Below, in pieces: positions 9,877-21,825 of a stretch of 64,000 nt of DNA. The position numbers and the translations under genes were made by a program. The notes below the pieces were generated by a model. That model was not told the DNA's origin. It did no database searches and saw only the letters and a program-made list of their open reading frames with translations. Positions within the stretch are counted from its first letter, which is position 1; each line of letters opens with the position of its first letter. This stretch comes from Moringa oleifera (Eukaryota; Streptophyta; Magnoliopsida; Brassicales; Moringaceae): the NCBI GenBank assembly GCA_021397835.1, contig JAJFZO010000863.1:2108001-2172000 (forward strand). The letters run 5' to 3'.

Positions 9877-11591
9877 CATGTCTTTTATGAAGTTTGATAT
9901 TAAGAAGTTCACTAGTAAGAATGACTTTGGTCTTTCGAGACTGAAAATAAGAGCTTTTCTAGTGCAGCAAGGTTGATGAAAGTATTAGAGGAAGAAAAAT
10001 ATCTTCCTGCAAATATGCTAGAAGGAAAAAAAAAAAAGAAAAAGGTAGAAGTTACTCGAAAAGGCACATAATGTTTTAATTATATGCATTGGGGATCAAG
10101 TGTTGAGAAAAATAAGTAAAAAAAAGTCCACTGTTAGGTCGTGGCTGAAGTTGGAGCAACTTTATAAAACTAATTTACCCAACATATTATACTTAAAGAT
10201 CCAACTGTATAACTTCAAGATGCCAATAAGTCAATGAAAGAAAGCATCACCAAGATTATCTTAAATTTAGAAAATATTGGTGTTAAGATTGAGGATGAAG
10301 ACTAAGTTTTACTAAGTTCATTGCTAAAAAGTTATAAAAATCTGGCTAACAAAATAATCTATGGTAGAGATTCACTCTTATTGAGTGAGGTTCAAAGTGC
10401 TTTTAAGGCTAAGGAGATAAATCTAGGGAAAGACTTACAATAAGAGGTAGGCCAAAAAAGAGATGATTGCCCTCTAATAAGGACACAACTAAGAAATAAG
10501 AAAGATGCTATCATTATGAAAAAGTTGGGCACAATAAGAAGGTTTTGTAGAGATTTTTTTTTAAAAAAAGAAGCAATAGGAGAAGCAGCAGCAAAAGGAA
10601 GGAGATGCTGCCATTGCTGCAGAGTACTCAGATGAAGATGTATTGATAATTTCAGATTCGAAAGGAAGTGATAACTAGATTTAGATTAAGGATATACTTA
10701 TCATATATGTCCTATAAGAGAGTTCTTTCTTGATTATGTCCCAATCTTCAGCAATAAGGTGGTGATGGGTAATGACCAGTCTTACACAATAAAAGGGAAT
10801 AGATTTATGACCCTTAAACTCCATAATGAAACCACCAAAATTCTTAAAAATGAGGCATGTACTTGACTTGAGAAGAAACTTGATATGACTTGGCTCACTT
10901 GATGCAAAAGACTATACATTTAAGTTTAACACTTTAAAGTCTTAAAATGTGTTCTTGTAATGCTTAAAGGCACAAGGTAGAATGGACTTTATGTTTTGGA
11001 GGGTTTTGCTATCACTTGCATTGTTGTGGACAACATGCTACTCAATTATGGCACAAGAGGTTGGAGCATGATAGCGAAAAAAGGGTTGCTATAGTTGAGT
11101 AAGCAAGGCTTGCTAGAAGAGACAATAATTAATGGACTTGGCTTTTGTGAACAATGTGTAATGAAAAATTGACATAGGATCCAGGTCGCTTCCAATGTAG
11201 TGCACAAATCTAAGGCTGTTCTAGACTATGTGCATGCTGATTTATGGGGACCCAAAAGCATTCCCACTTACGGGAGCTGCCAATACTTTCTATCGATAGT
11301 GGATGATTTTTGCAAAAAGGTGTAGCTATTCCTACTTAACCATAAGGATGATTGTTTTAATGGCTTAACGAATGTAAGGTTATGATAGACAACCAGTATG
11401 AGAAGACACCAAAAGTCTTAAGAATCGATAATGAACTAGAATTTTGTAACAAACCTCTTGATCAGTTTTATAATACAACTAGGGTGCTGAGACATAGATC
11501 AGTCAAGAAAATTTCTCAATAGACTAGGGTAGTTGAAAGGATGAATAAAATATTAATAGAGAGAGCAAGGTGCATGTCCTTTATAGCAGTG
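9877..11591 (+). pseudogene. Outer copia gag, protease and integrase N-part
   Basis: Gag begins near 9877 with MSFMKFDIKKFTSKNDFG, the usual copia gag opening. A degraded CCHC knuckle (CYHYEKVGHNKK) lies at about 10503, and an acidic linker with EYSDEDVLIISDS follows at about 10622. The protease region (10700-11150) is heavily broken. Integrase starts around 11170 and shows DYVHADLWGP and YFLSIVDDF at about 11226-11310, then ERARCMSF before the break at 11591, where the antisense copia element is inserted. Multiple stops make it non-functional. Confidence 0.8.
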
Positions 11592-11864
11592 TGTTGGCCT
11601 TTTAGAAGAATAATAATAAACAAGAAAGAGAGAACTCTTGAAGCTTAGAATTACTTGCCTTACTTCATTGATGAAGGTCCTATTTATAAGAAAAAATTAA
11701 GCTCATCTAGATATCTAACCTAAAGATTCTTCCTATAAAAAATTCAAATTAAATATTATTTTTATTCAAAACTAACAGATTTTTTTTACCCAAAAGTACT
11801 TGATAAAATCTCATTTGTTTTAGCTTTTGCTAAAATTATGCAATAAATACTTATCTTGTTAACA
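11592..11864 (-). repeat. 3' LTR of the inner copia element
   Basis: About 273 bp, matching 15815-16101 through aagagagaactc, gatgaaggt(c/a)ctatttataag and attcaaattaaatatta. tatttataag (about 11679) on the plus strand is shared by both LTRs. Small indels account for the length difference. Confidence 0.85.
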
Positions 11865-11869
11865 CTCCT

Positions 11870-12590
11870 CTTTACTGTTTTTGCTCTAAACACCAATTTA
11901 TTTCCTAATTTAAACCTTAATCTTGATAGTCCCGTAGTTAAAATATCAGCAAGTAAAGCTTTTATCTTGTGATGCACCAAGTAGACTTCATTATGCTTTT
12001 GAACTTCGCTGATAAAGTAATATTTGATTTTGAAGTGTTTTGACTTACCATGGAAAACTAGATTGTTTGATGTTGCTATGACATTTTGATTATTAATAAA
12101 AATTTTGGTGCATCATCTTGAATAATCTTCAAATCCATGATAAGTTTTTTTAGTCTAAGCCTTGATTAACTGCAGTAACAGCTATAACATACTTAGCTGA
12201 AACAGTAAACTGAGCTATAATTTTTGCTTTGTAGAACTCCAGCTGAAACAACTAGATCTAAAACTAAACAAATAACCTGATGTGCTCCTCATGTCATCAT
12301 ATGATCCTCCTCAATCACTATCAGCAAAACTATGCATAAATAATTTATCTTTTTTTTTTAAATTTAATTCTAAAATTCAGAGTTCCTTTGATGTACCTAA
12401 GGACCCTTTCAGCAGCTTTATAGTATAACTCACTTACATAATGCATGTATCTGGATAAAAAACTTACAGAGAACATTATATCAGGTCATGTTGCAGTTAA
12501 ATACATTAAACAGCCTATGATACTCCTGTATAATCCCTCGTTAACCTTTTTTGCACCATTATCTTTACTGAATTTTTCATTTCGAGCCAC
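11870..12590 (-). pseudogene. Inner copia RNase H region
   Basis: Between the purine tract and the reverse transcriptase the minus strand carries broken frames in the position of RNase H, with pieces resembling the KVLRYLKGT-type leader and the final KHFKIKYYFI-like motif (about 12010-12040). Stops are frequent and no long frame remains. Confidence 0.5.
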
Positions 12591-13240
12591 TTATGGTCTT
12601 CCATGTTTAATTTTTTTTAATATTTTCTGTTGCCCAATAAAAATTCCGTATGGTGATTGTTGAATTTCCATTCCTAGAAAGAATGTCATTTCTTCGAGAT
12701 TTGTCATCTCAAAAGTTTGCATCATTTGAGCTTTAAATTGCTCCACCAATTTTGCATTGCTTGTTGTAACAAGCAAATCATCAACATATAATGAAATAAT
12801 GATCACTTCACTACTGATAACTTTAATGCATGAAGTTGCTTCACTTAAGCTTTTATTAAAGCTTATCTTATACAAGTGTTCATCAATCCTATTGAACCAT
12901 GCTTTTGGAGCCTTCTTCAATCCGTATAATACCTTCTTTAATAAGTATACTTTCTCTAGATCTGCAACAAGACCTTCAAGTTGTTTAATAAAAATTTTTT
13001 CCTCCAAATAACCATTGAGAAATGCTGATTTTACATCAAGCTGGTAGATCTTTCATTGTTTTTATGCTGCAAATGCTGGAAACAGTCTAACAGTTTCCAA
13101 TCTTGCTACAGGTACAAAAGTATCATAAAAATCTATATTAAGTAATTGAGCATACCCCTTTTACAATTAATATGGCCTTCATTTTGTTAAGTTTGGTTCT
13201 ATAAGCCCATTTTACACCAGTAGCAGTTTTATGTAATGGT
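12591..13240 (-). pseudogene. Inner copia reverse transcriptase
   Basis: An open minus-strand stretch (13007 to 12591, 138 codons) carries LKKVLYGLKKAPKAWF, the catalytic motif ISLYVDDLLVT and MTFFLGMEIQQS, the standard copia reverse transcriptase order. The upstream part with the first catalytic aspartate is at about 13020-13240 in broken frames. It lacks an intact start and is separated from integrase by stops. Confidence 0.85.
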
Positions 13241-13244
13241 CTAT

Positions 13245-14600
13245 CTACCAGCTCCCAGTTTGATTCTTTTGAATCATCTTGATCTTCTCTTCCATTTCTG
13301 CAATCTTCTTTGAATTCTTAGCAGCTTTATGATGCCCTGCAGATTTAAACACAGCCATATTACATTTTTCATAAATTTTTACAAGTGATCTGGTACCTTT
13401 TATGAGCTCATCATTGATCATATCTTCATCTTGCAATTCTAGTTCATTTGCATAAACTTGTTCTGGTTCAGCTTTATCCCAATTTTATCTTACGAGTTCA
13501 TTAAATATGACATCTTTACTTACTATAATTTTTCTTGTCAAAGGTTGATGAATTCTATAACCTTTAGTGAGATTGTTATATCCAACCAAGACTCCATATT
13601 CTATCTCTTGGTCTAGTTTCTCCCTCTTTACATCTAGAACATGAGTAAAACACAAGCAATTAAAGATTTTGAGATTATCTACAGAAGATTTAAAACCATA
13701 CCATGCTTTTCAAAAGGTGTTTTTCCTTTCAAAGTCTTGGTGGACAATTTGTTTAGCAGAAATACAATAGTATTGACAGCTTCAACCCATAATATCTTTG
13801 GCATTTCCTTCTCAAATAAAATACATATCGCCATATCCATAATTATCCTATTTTTTCTCTCACTAACTCCATTTTGCTAAGGAGTATAAGTTACAGTAAA
13901 CTGATGTTCAATTCTAGCTACTTTACAAAAATCAAAAAATTTATTAGTTATATATTCCTTTTTATTATCAGATCTAATCATGTACTTTAATTTTATAGCC
14001 ATTTAAATTTTTAATCCATATTTTGAACTTTTAGAAAACATTAGCAACTTCAGAATTTTGTTTGAGAAAATAAACCTAATACATTTTGCTAAAGTCATCA
14101 ATAAAAATTATGAAGTACTTATTACCATTTAAGGATGCAGTTCTTATAGGTCCATAAACATCTGTGTAGATTAACTGAAGCTTCTCAACTGCTTTCCATG
14201 CCTTGTTAATAGGAAATGGCAATTTGACTTGCTTTCTAAGTTGACATACTCCACAGACTACTGCTTTTCTTGCATTGAATATCATTCCTTGCACAAGATC
14301 ATTTTTGTATATAATTTAATCCAAAATCTTGAAAATGCCCTATTTTCTTGTGCCATAACTCATCTTGATTTATAGTACATAGATATGTATTAAATCCACT
14401 CTTGTTCCAACTTATGCTGAAGCTTTTGTTGTTAATTTTCACAAAAAATAACACTACACCATTTGAGTCCGCAATCACATATATATTATCCTTAAATGCA
14501 ACAGAATAACCTTTCTCAAGCAGTTGTCCCACACTTAATAGGTTTTGATCAATTTTTGAAATAAATAATGCATCAAAGATTAACTTAATACCTAGCTTTT
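13245..14600 (-). pseudogene. Inner copia protease end, GAG-pre-integrase and integrase
   Basis: Minus-strand frames read in order: 14532-14299 (GQLLEKGYSVAFKDN, then ELWHKKIGHF, the pre-integrase zinc region) and 14294-14076 (CQLRKQVKLPFP, YTDVYGPIRT, YFIIFIDDFSKMY, start of the catalytic core). Integrase remnants follow down to about 13480 and a linker to 13245. Only a frame break separates the first two pieces. Most of the core shows scattered stops. Confidence 0.8.
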
Positions 14601-15790
14601 AAGCCTTTTGTTGCAATAGTCACTTTACTTTTCATCTCTTTTCATCTTAATGTACTAACCATTGCCAACTTTTACTCTTGACACCTCTGAATTGTTTACT
14701 TATTTGAAAAGAGACTTATCAAAAGACATATAGCTTGTGCATCAATTTTTTATAAGCCAATCATCATTTGAATTGTTGCTAGAAAAACAAGATGCAACAA
14801 AAAGTTACTCCTCTTGTTATTGATCTACCACTTGAGCTTGGTGCCCTTCTTGTTGTTTGTTTTGCATACTTTCTCCATATGCCCCATTTGTTTGCATGCC
14901 CTGCATTGAACATTAGGTCTAAACCAATAATGTTTTAGTAAATGAGAAGTTTTCTTACAAGAAAGACATGAGTGTTTGCCCTTGTTACCACCATTGTTGT
15001 TGTTTTCTCTCTTCTTGTAGTTCTTCTTACTACATTGTTTCTTTCCTTTGTTGCCTTCTTGAGTTTGATTAGTCTCTTTTACTTAGAGTGTTCCTTCAAC
15101 TATTTCTTCTTTCCTTCTCCTATGTTCTTGAGCTTGCAATACATTAATGAGCTCTACTAATGTTATTTTTGACAAGTCGCTGGACTCCTCAATTGAAGAG
15201 GTTTTGAATTCAAATGTCTTGGGTAAGGTCATCAAAATCTTTTCCACCACACTTCTATCAAAAAAATTCTTCTCCCAACATTCTAATTTTATTGGCCAAT
15301 ACCAATAATTTATGTGTAATCCTTAAGTGCCTTGGCCTCCTTCATCTTTTACATCTCAAATTCCCTTCTCAGGTTTAGGATTTGCATTTGCTTCATCTTT
15401 TCATTTCTTTGATATTCTTTTTTCAACCAATTCTATGCCTGTTTTACTGTTTCATAGGCCATAATCTTCCTAAATATTGTATTTGAAACTACAGAGTAAA
15501 TACAAGTCTTAGCCTTGTACATCCTCTTCCTTTCGTTTCTTTTCTATTATTCTTGAGTTATGTCACTGTTGAATCTTTTGGATCTGCATCCTCTAAATCT
15601 CATAGGTCACATGTTTGCAGGAAGGACTCCATTTTTACCACACAAGCCTCATAATTTTCTGCAGTGAAAATTGGACAAGTAGACAAGAAACTATTTCCTA
15701 TCATATTAGATTTCAAGATGAAGACAAAGCCTTTGATTTGCTTGATTAAAACTTAATAGGATTTCACCCTCATACTCCACGAGTCCCTTA
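14600..15790 (-). pseudogene. Inner copia gag with two zinc knuckles
   Basis: Reading leftwards from about 15760, the minus strand shows the gag opening (CPIFTAENYEACVVKMES near 15670-15620, then FLQTCDLWDLEDAD). Near 14990-14865 there are two zinc knuckles, a degraded [15 protein letters not shown] and an intact [14 protein letters not shown] (C-x2-C-x4-H-x4-C). Stops interrupt the rest. Confidence 0.75.
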
Positions 15791-15814
15791 AGAAAAAGGG
15801 CATTGATTCCAGTT

Positions 15815-16101
15815 TGTTAGCTTTTAAGAAGAAGAAGAATAATCGAGAAAAGAGAGAACTCATAAAGCTTGAAATTGCTCGTTTTGCTTTATTGATGAAG
15901 GTACTATTTATAAGAAAAATGAACAACTTAAATGGTTATTTAAACTAGATATTCTTCATATCTAAAATTCAAATTAAATATTATTCTTATCCAAAACTAA
16001 CATATTTTTTCTATTCAAAACTATTTAATAAAACAAAAAATTTGATCTCATTTATTTTATCTTTCACTAAAATTGTGCAACAAATATGTATTTTATTAAC
16101 A
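15815..16101 (-). repeat. 5' LTR of the inner copia element
   Basis: About 287 bp, starting TGTTAGCTTTTAAG and ending TTAACA on the plus strand; partner of 11592-11864. Adjacent plus-strand sequence gggcattgattccag is the complement of a tRNA-Met-type primer site, as expected at the 5' LTR of a minus-strand element. Confidence 0.85.
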
Positions 16102-18340
16102 CAGGGCTAAGCAAGAGATTCTGAGGGGAAGCTTTAGTCACAGCTGCCTACCTCATCAACAAATGCCCATCTAAGGCCATAGACCTTAAAAATCCTGAAG
16201 AAATGTGGTCTGGACACGTTCCTAGCTTGAAGCACCTCAAAGCTATTTAGATGTGCTGCTTATGCACATCAAAATAAAGGAAAGCTTGACCCTAGATCAA
16301 TTAAAGGAATCTTCTTAGAATACCCTAAAGGTGTGAAGGGTATTAAGCAAGGATCTGGTTTCAAAACTTTGGTAAGTGGAGATGTAATATTTGATGGGAA
16401 CACACAGCTATATATTGAGTTTAAACAAGTGGCAACCAATCTCTAGAACTTAGAAAATGATCCAACTTAGCTAAAAACAATTAGACTTGACGTGGAGTCA
16501 ATGCAACATCAAAATTTTGTTGATGCTACATCACAGCATCAGGAAGTGGACAAATTTATTGGTTTAAAGCTGCATCAAGCTGATGAAGCAGCTAGCAGTA
16601 GGGTGTTTGATGGAAATGATCAGTAAAATGATTATCAATTGGCTAGAGACAAGGTGAGAAGAAGCATAAGGCCTCCATGAAGGTTTCAAGTGGAAAAGTC
16701 TTACGCAAGCTTGGCAAAAGAAGAAGATATTATAGTTTATGCCTTAAGTTCTGCAAAACGGTATATTGGTTTGGAACCGACAAGTTTCAATGAAGCTATG
16801 GCAAGCCAACAAGCTAGCAAATGGCTTGAGACAATGAAGGAAGAAATGAAATTCCTTGCTGCAAATGAAACATGGTGATTGTTGATAAACCAATGAATCT
16901 AAAAGTGGCTGATTGTAAATGGGTGTTCAAGTTAAAAGGAGATGATGCTGAAGGCTCAAAGAGGTATGAAGCAAGACTAGTGACTAAAGACTTCTCTTAA
17001 GCTGCTGGTATTGACTATACAGAAATATTCTCTTCAGTTGTCAAGTATGAAACAATAAGGTTGGTGCTTGCAAAAGTGGCTTTGGATGATTGGGAGCTTG
17101 AACAAACGGATGTCAAAACCGCCTTCTTATACAGACAGGTAAATGAGACTATACAGATGAGGCATTAAAGGTAAAGAGCATAATGTTTGTTTACTAAAGA
17201 GGTCATTATATGGCCTCAAAAAATCACTCATACAATGATACAAGAGACTTGATGCATATGTTTTGCTAGAAGGCTTCAACAGAAGCAAGTATGATGCTTG
17301 CCTATATTTTAGATCAATAGGAAGTTGTAATGCAGTATTCTTGCTGCTTTATGTTTATGATATGTTGATCATTAGCAAGAGTATGTAGCAGATAGTTCTG
17401 GTTAAAGAAATATTATGCAAAGAATTTGAAATGAAGGACATAGGATCAGCTACAAAGATTCTGGGTAGTAGCATTCAGGGGGACAGAACTAAGTGCTTGT
17501 TGAAGCTATCTTGATAAACTTACCTACAAAAAAAACAAAGAGGTGTTGATTAAGTTTTGGGACGGATCAAGCAAAAGGTGTTAAGATACTAATGGGTAGT
17601 CACTTCAAGTTGTTAGCCAAATGTAGCCGACAAACATAAGAAGACAAAATAGAAATGGCCAGCATACCTTACTCGAGCGTTGTTGGATCTTCAATGTACG
17701 CAATGATATCTCCAGAGCCAATATTACTTATGCCATGAGCTTTTTGAGTAGGTATATGGCAAATCCTGGGACGGAGCACTAGTTGGCTACCAAATGGCTA
17801 CTTAGATACGTGAAACACATTATCAAATACGGGCTAATCTATGGGAGAGCTAAGCAACAGCAGCATGGCTTAGTTGGATATGTGGACTATAATTATGCTG
17901 CGATAGAGACACGTGAAGATCCCTTTTTGCTTGCATTTTTCAATGTGGAAGCTGTTGTATCAAATGGAAAGCCTAGCTACTATCCATCATCACCTTCTCT
18001 GTAATAGAAGTAAAGTATATGGAATGACAGAGGGGTTTAAAGAGGATAGTGTGGCTCTCAGGACTATTGAATGAACTAAACTTTCCATTATCTCCAATTA
18101 TGGCATTTTGTGATAGCCAATTAGCTATTACTTGTGCAGAAACCCACTGTATCATGAGACATCAAAACACCTTGATGTTAAGCATCACTTTGTAGAGATA
18201 TGATGGAGGTTGAAAGAGCTAAAGTTGGAGCAAATTAGATCGGATCGGAAGACAATCCCTCTGATGTGGCCATTAAAGTGACCACCCCTGATAAGCTGGA
18301 AAGAGTTTGTTGTTACTGGGTATTGGCACTGAGTAATCAG
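16102..18340 (+). pseudogene. Outer copia integrase C-part, reverse transcriptase, RNase H
   Basis: Immediately after the inner element the outer frame resumes with LSKRF, stop, GEALVTAAYLINKCPSKA, the integrase C-part (16107-16350). An open stretch at 16690-16878 (EPTSFNEAMASQQASKW) starts the reverse transcriptase. It continues with CKWVFKLK, EQTDVKTAFLY and LLYVYDMLIIS (YVDD changed to YVYD) to about 17400. RNase H lies at 17640-18300 (LRYVKHIIKYGL, GYVDYNYA, KHLDVKHHF-like). Numerous stops and shifts show it is dead. Confidence 0.82.
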
Positions 18341-18440
18341 CTTCAGAATGAGGCCAAGAACTAGACAAGAGACTAGATGAAATGTGAAGAGTTTTGGCTC
18401 TGGTAAGCAGGAATTAATAGCCACCAAATGTTTCTGTAGT

Positions 18441-19167
18441 TGCTGGAAGTATGCTTCTTGTAACTGATCAAAACAACAGAAATGATACTGATGTGGTGCC
18501 GTTCAAGTAATATTAATAAGCTAGAAAGTGAACTTCTGATGATTGGCCACGTATGAGTTTAGTTGGATTTCACCTTGTGCATATTAACATAACAGAATAA
18601 ACAACATATTAAAGGGAACAGTTTATTCTATTGAGTTAGCGGGTAGAGAATTCTAGATTTGGGCAACTATGTAAGGGGTTTAGGGAGCAATTAAGGCTTA
18701 GTACTTCTTCAGTTCTGCTCTTATATTTGATTAGCTTTTGTTTTATCTTATTGCATAATTAATCAAGATATGCAAAAAATCAAAGCTTGTAATATGCTGA
18801 ATCTAAAACCGTAAGCATCTCTCTGTAACTTTGCACTTATTCCTCAGTAGTAAGGGATTTTGGTCTCTTGTTTGGTGGGATTAGTCCATGAATATAGGCT
18901 TTTCAATGGAATCATGTATATTCTCTGTGTATTATTTTAATTCTTTGCTATTCAATTGTTTAAATTTTATTTTTAAATGAATTTTGATTTATCTATTAAA
19001 AAAAATTTTGGCCGAAAATGTATATTGGTTGTATTTTTGTAATTGTTTGCTGTCCATACTTACCTAATTTGTGTTGCCAGAACAATCCATTAGATTGTTG
19101 CAAGATTGATTTCCTGCTCAATCTCAGTGTTTGTAACACAATGTGATTTGCACACAAATTCGAAACA
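18441..19167 (+). repeat. 3' LTR of the outer copia element
   Basis: Partner of 9116-9833, about 727 bp, starting TGCTGGAAGTATGC and ending CGAAACA, followed by the target duplication actat. It ends about 375 bp upstream of the start codon of the LRR kinase gene on the same strand. Confidence 0.85.
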
Positions 19168-19172
19168 ACTAT

Positions 19173-19542
19173 ATATGGGCATGCAACAGCAAGACAACCA
19201 ATATATCATAATAAGTATCATCCAAATTCAATGGCCGACCTAAATTCTCGCCTACAGACAGCACAATCTCCAGACCACAAGCTCATTTTAGTTGTTAGAA
19301 AGCAAATCTTAGTCATCTTTGCTTTCTCTTTTTGCCAAGGGGAGCCTTGCCACCTTCAATTTTGGGCATTCTACGCTACATCCGAATCCCTTCCTGCCCT
19401 TTTTCTCTCCCCTCTCCTTTCTCTTTTGGATAAAGAAAAATAAAAGAGAGAAAAAAAAAAAAAAAAAGCTCATGCAACCAAAACTCATAAGGATTCTTCA
19501 AACCTTTTATGATTGTTTGGGCGCTATCTTTGCATCGCAGCC
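19173..19542 (+). promoter_or_regulatory. Upstream region of the LRR kinase gene
   Basis: Between the copia LTR and the start codon lie 370 bp. They contain a pyrimidine-rich stretch (19370-19430) and an A17-18 run (about 19450-19467). No convincing TATA box was found. Core promoter elements may have been displaced upstream by the element insertion or may overlap the LTR. Confidence 0.4.
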
Positions 19543-21825
19543 ATGCTAATGGGTGCGCACGCGCATAAGCTTGTGCGCACACCATCATCTCAAACGTTGG
19601 CACTTACACTTGCTTTGTTGTTATCGTTCATGGTCATGTCATACGGTGATCCAGATTCGGATGCCCTTTTGCAGTTTAAGGATTCCTTAGCGAATAGTTC
19701 AGTTCTTGGTAGCTGGGATCCTGCTAAAAGACCCTGCATGGGTGACATTGCAAATTGGCTTGGTGTTCTTTGCTATGGTGGCAACATTTGGGGTATTAGG
19801 CTTGAAGGAATGGCCCTATCAGGCTCCCTACGCCTTGATTCTCTTGCTCCAGTGCGTTTCTTGCATACCCTAAGCCTTATGAACAATCATTTCCAGGGTC
19901 AATTTCCTGATGTAAAGAAACTGAGTGGGTTAAGATCATTGTTTCTGTCAAACAATCGTTTTTCTGGGGAGATTCGGGATGATGCATTTCTGGGTATGAT
20001 GGCTTTGAAGAAAGTTTTCTTGGCAAACAATGGGTTTACGGGGAAAATTCCTTCATCGCTTGCTACCTTGCCTAGACTTTTGGAATTGAGGCTCAATGGC
20101 AACCAGTTTCGGGGACGTATACCGGATTTTCAACAAAACGATCTCAAATTGGTTAGTTTTGCCAACAATGATTTGGAGGGCCCGATCCCCCAAAGCCTCA
20201 GCTTGATGGATCCTAGCTCGTTTGCAGGTACCCATTTACTTTATAGTCGACATAATGATTCTCATACAAGGTTAATCAACATCAAAGAAAACCCATGTAT
20301 CATTTGGTTTGAAGCCTTGCTTATAATAGAAAAGCTTCTATTTTCTCTAATTACTTGGAAGACTATTTTTGCTTCATCTACAAATACTTTTAGCATCCTT
20401 TTGACATTTTCTCTTCAGAAAATAATTTGTCTTCTGATTCAATTTAATACCCAAATGCAGGCAATGGAAATCTATGTGGCCCTCCTTTAGATCCTTGCGT
20501 TCCTGAGTCTAATGCAAATGCCTCACTTGCCCCAACAGAGACTAGTGTATCTCTCCTAAGAATTGTCATCGTTGCAATAGCTGTGGGGTTGATATTCGCA
20601 CTCATCTTCTTGGCATACTTCATAGTCCAATGGAGGAAACAAAAATCTCTCTTGGCTCAGCCCTCCTTGGTGGCGAGCTCAAGGAAGTTACCCGCAGCAG
20701 GTGCACAAGCAGAGGCACGTAAGGTGCCGGAGGTTGCTGGCCACACAAAGAAGACTGACCATAGCAAGTTATCATTTGTAAGGGATGACATCCCAAGGTT
20801 TGATTTGCAAGACATGCTTAGAGCCTCAGCTGAAGTATTGGGTAGTGGGACTTTTGGGGCTTCATATAAGGCAGTGATAATGAGTGGACAAACCTTGGTT
20901 GTCAAGAGGTATAAGCAAATGAACAACGTTGGAAGGGAAGATTTTCACGAGCACATGAGAAGGCTAGGCAGGCTGAAACATGCAAACGTGTTGCCCCTTG
21001 TGGCTTATTACTATAGGAAAGAAGAGAAGCTCTTGGTCACTGAATTTGTGCATAATAACAGCTTGGCTAATCACCTTCATGGTATGTTAATTTTCTTCTC
21101 AAGTTATTACACATCTTGATTGCTTATGACTGAAAATGATGATGGTGATTACTTTTGCATTTTCAGCGAACCATACATTAGACCAGCCAGGGCTTGACTG
21201 GATTACCCGCTTGAAAATCATAAAAGGAGTAGCCAGGGGTTTGGCTTACCTCTACAATGAGCTTCCGACGCTGAACGTACCCCATGGTCACCTGAAATCT
21301 TCTAATGTGCTTCTTGATGAGTCCTTCGAGGCTCTCTTGACAGATTATGCTTTGAGGCCATTGATGAACTCAGAGCATGCCCACAGACTTATGACTGCTT
21401 ATAAATCACCAGAGTATAAGCAAACGGGAAGCATATCCAGGAAGACAGATGTCTGGTGCCTTGGAATACTAATCCTGGAGTTGCTAACAGGCAGATTTCC
21501 AGAAAACTATCTAACACAAGGGTATGACAGTAATGCAAGTTTGGCTACTTGGGTGAGCACCATGGTCAAGAATAAGCAGACAAGTGATGTGTTTGATAAG
21601 GAAATGACAGGAACTAGTAAAGGCCAAATGATAAGTCTTTTGAAGATTGGGTTGAGTTGCTGCGAGGAAGATACAGAGAGAAGGATGGACTTGAAGGAGG
21701 CCGTTGACAAGATTGGAGAGTTGAAAGAGGGTGATATTGATGAAGATAATTCTTTGAACACAAATGAAGGAAACTCACATATCTCAAGAGTCACTGACTC
21801 TGATTTTAACTTCATGAATCGATGA
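19543..21825 (+). CDS. Pollen-receptor-like LRR kinase (LRR III, PRK type)
   Basis: Three exons, 19543-20227, 20461-21081 and 21167-21825, joined in frame give 654 aa. I start at the ATG of MLMGAHAHK (19543) because the frame upstream begins with TTG; the ATG at 19549 is also possible. Order: signal peptide (LALTLALLLSFMVMSYG), LRRNT-like cap, about five LRRs (SLFLSNNRFSGEI, KVFLANNGFTGKIP), NGNLCGPPLDPC capping pair, transmembrane helix (VAIAVGLIFALIFLAYF), juxtamembrane region, kinase domain. The kinase has the ATP lysine (LVVKRYKQ). The HRD loop reads HGHLKSSN and DFG reads DYA, so catalysis is probably weak or absent, common in this subfamily. Family members in other plants act at the plasma membrane in pollen tube growth, often with RopGEFs. 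Expression here is not shown. Confidence 0.9.

Larger units (their letters stand above)
11592..16101 (-). mobile_element. Inner antisense Ty1/copia element
   Basis: This 4.51-kb element lies in the integrase of the outer copia. LTRs are 11592-11864 and 15815-16101, both starting TGTT(G/A)G and ending TTAACA. Flanking target sites are cagtg (11587-11591) and caggg (16102-16106), one mismatch apart. Removing the element rejoins the outer frame as AGLSKRF, confirming the site. The primer site (revcomp of about 15799-15812, ctggaatcaatgccc-like) and a purine tract (minus strand of 11865-11880, taaagaggag) sit inside the correct LTRs for minus-strand orientation. Confidence 0.9.
9111..19172 (+). 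mobile_element. Complete nested Ty1/copia element with ACTAT target-site duplication
   Basis: Two related LTRs (9116-9833 and 18441-19167) flank gag-pol remnants. The 5-bp sequence actat precedes the left LTR (9111-9115) and follows the right one (19168-19172), a clean target-site duplication. Without the inner element (11592-16101 plus one duplication copy) its length is about 5.5 kb, typical of copia. The coding order gag, protease, integrase, reverse transcriptase, RNase H is preserved but every part has stops and frameshifts. It inserted about 80 bp beyond the end of an older LTR of the same family. Confidence 0.88.

Noticed and set aside
13641..13880. Plus-strand frames inside the inner copia (13.6-13.9 kb and 14.97-15.16 kb).
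   Set aside because: They are antisense to integrase and gag of a minus-strand element and show no domain of their own.
19513..19542. An N-terminal extension of the LRR kinase starting at 19513.
   Set aside because: The codon there is TTG. The first in-frame ATG is at 19543 and a signal peptide follows from it.
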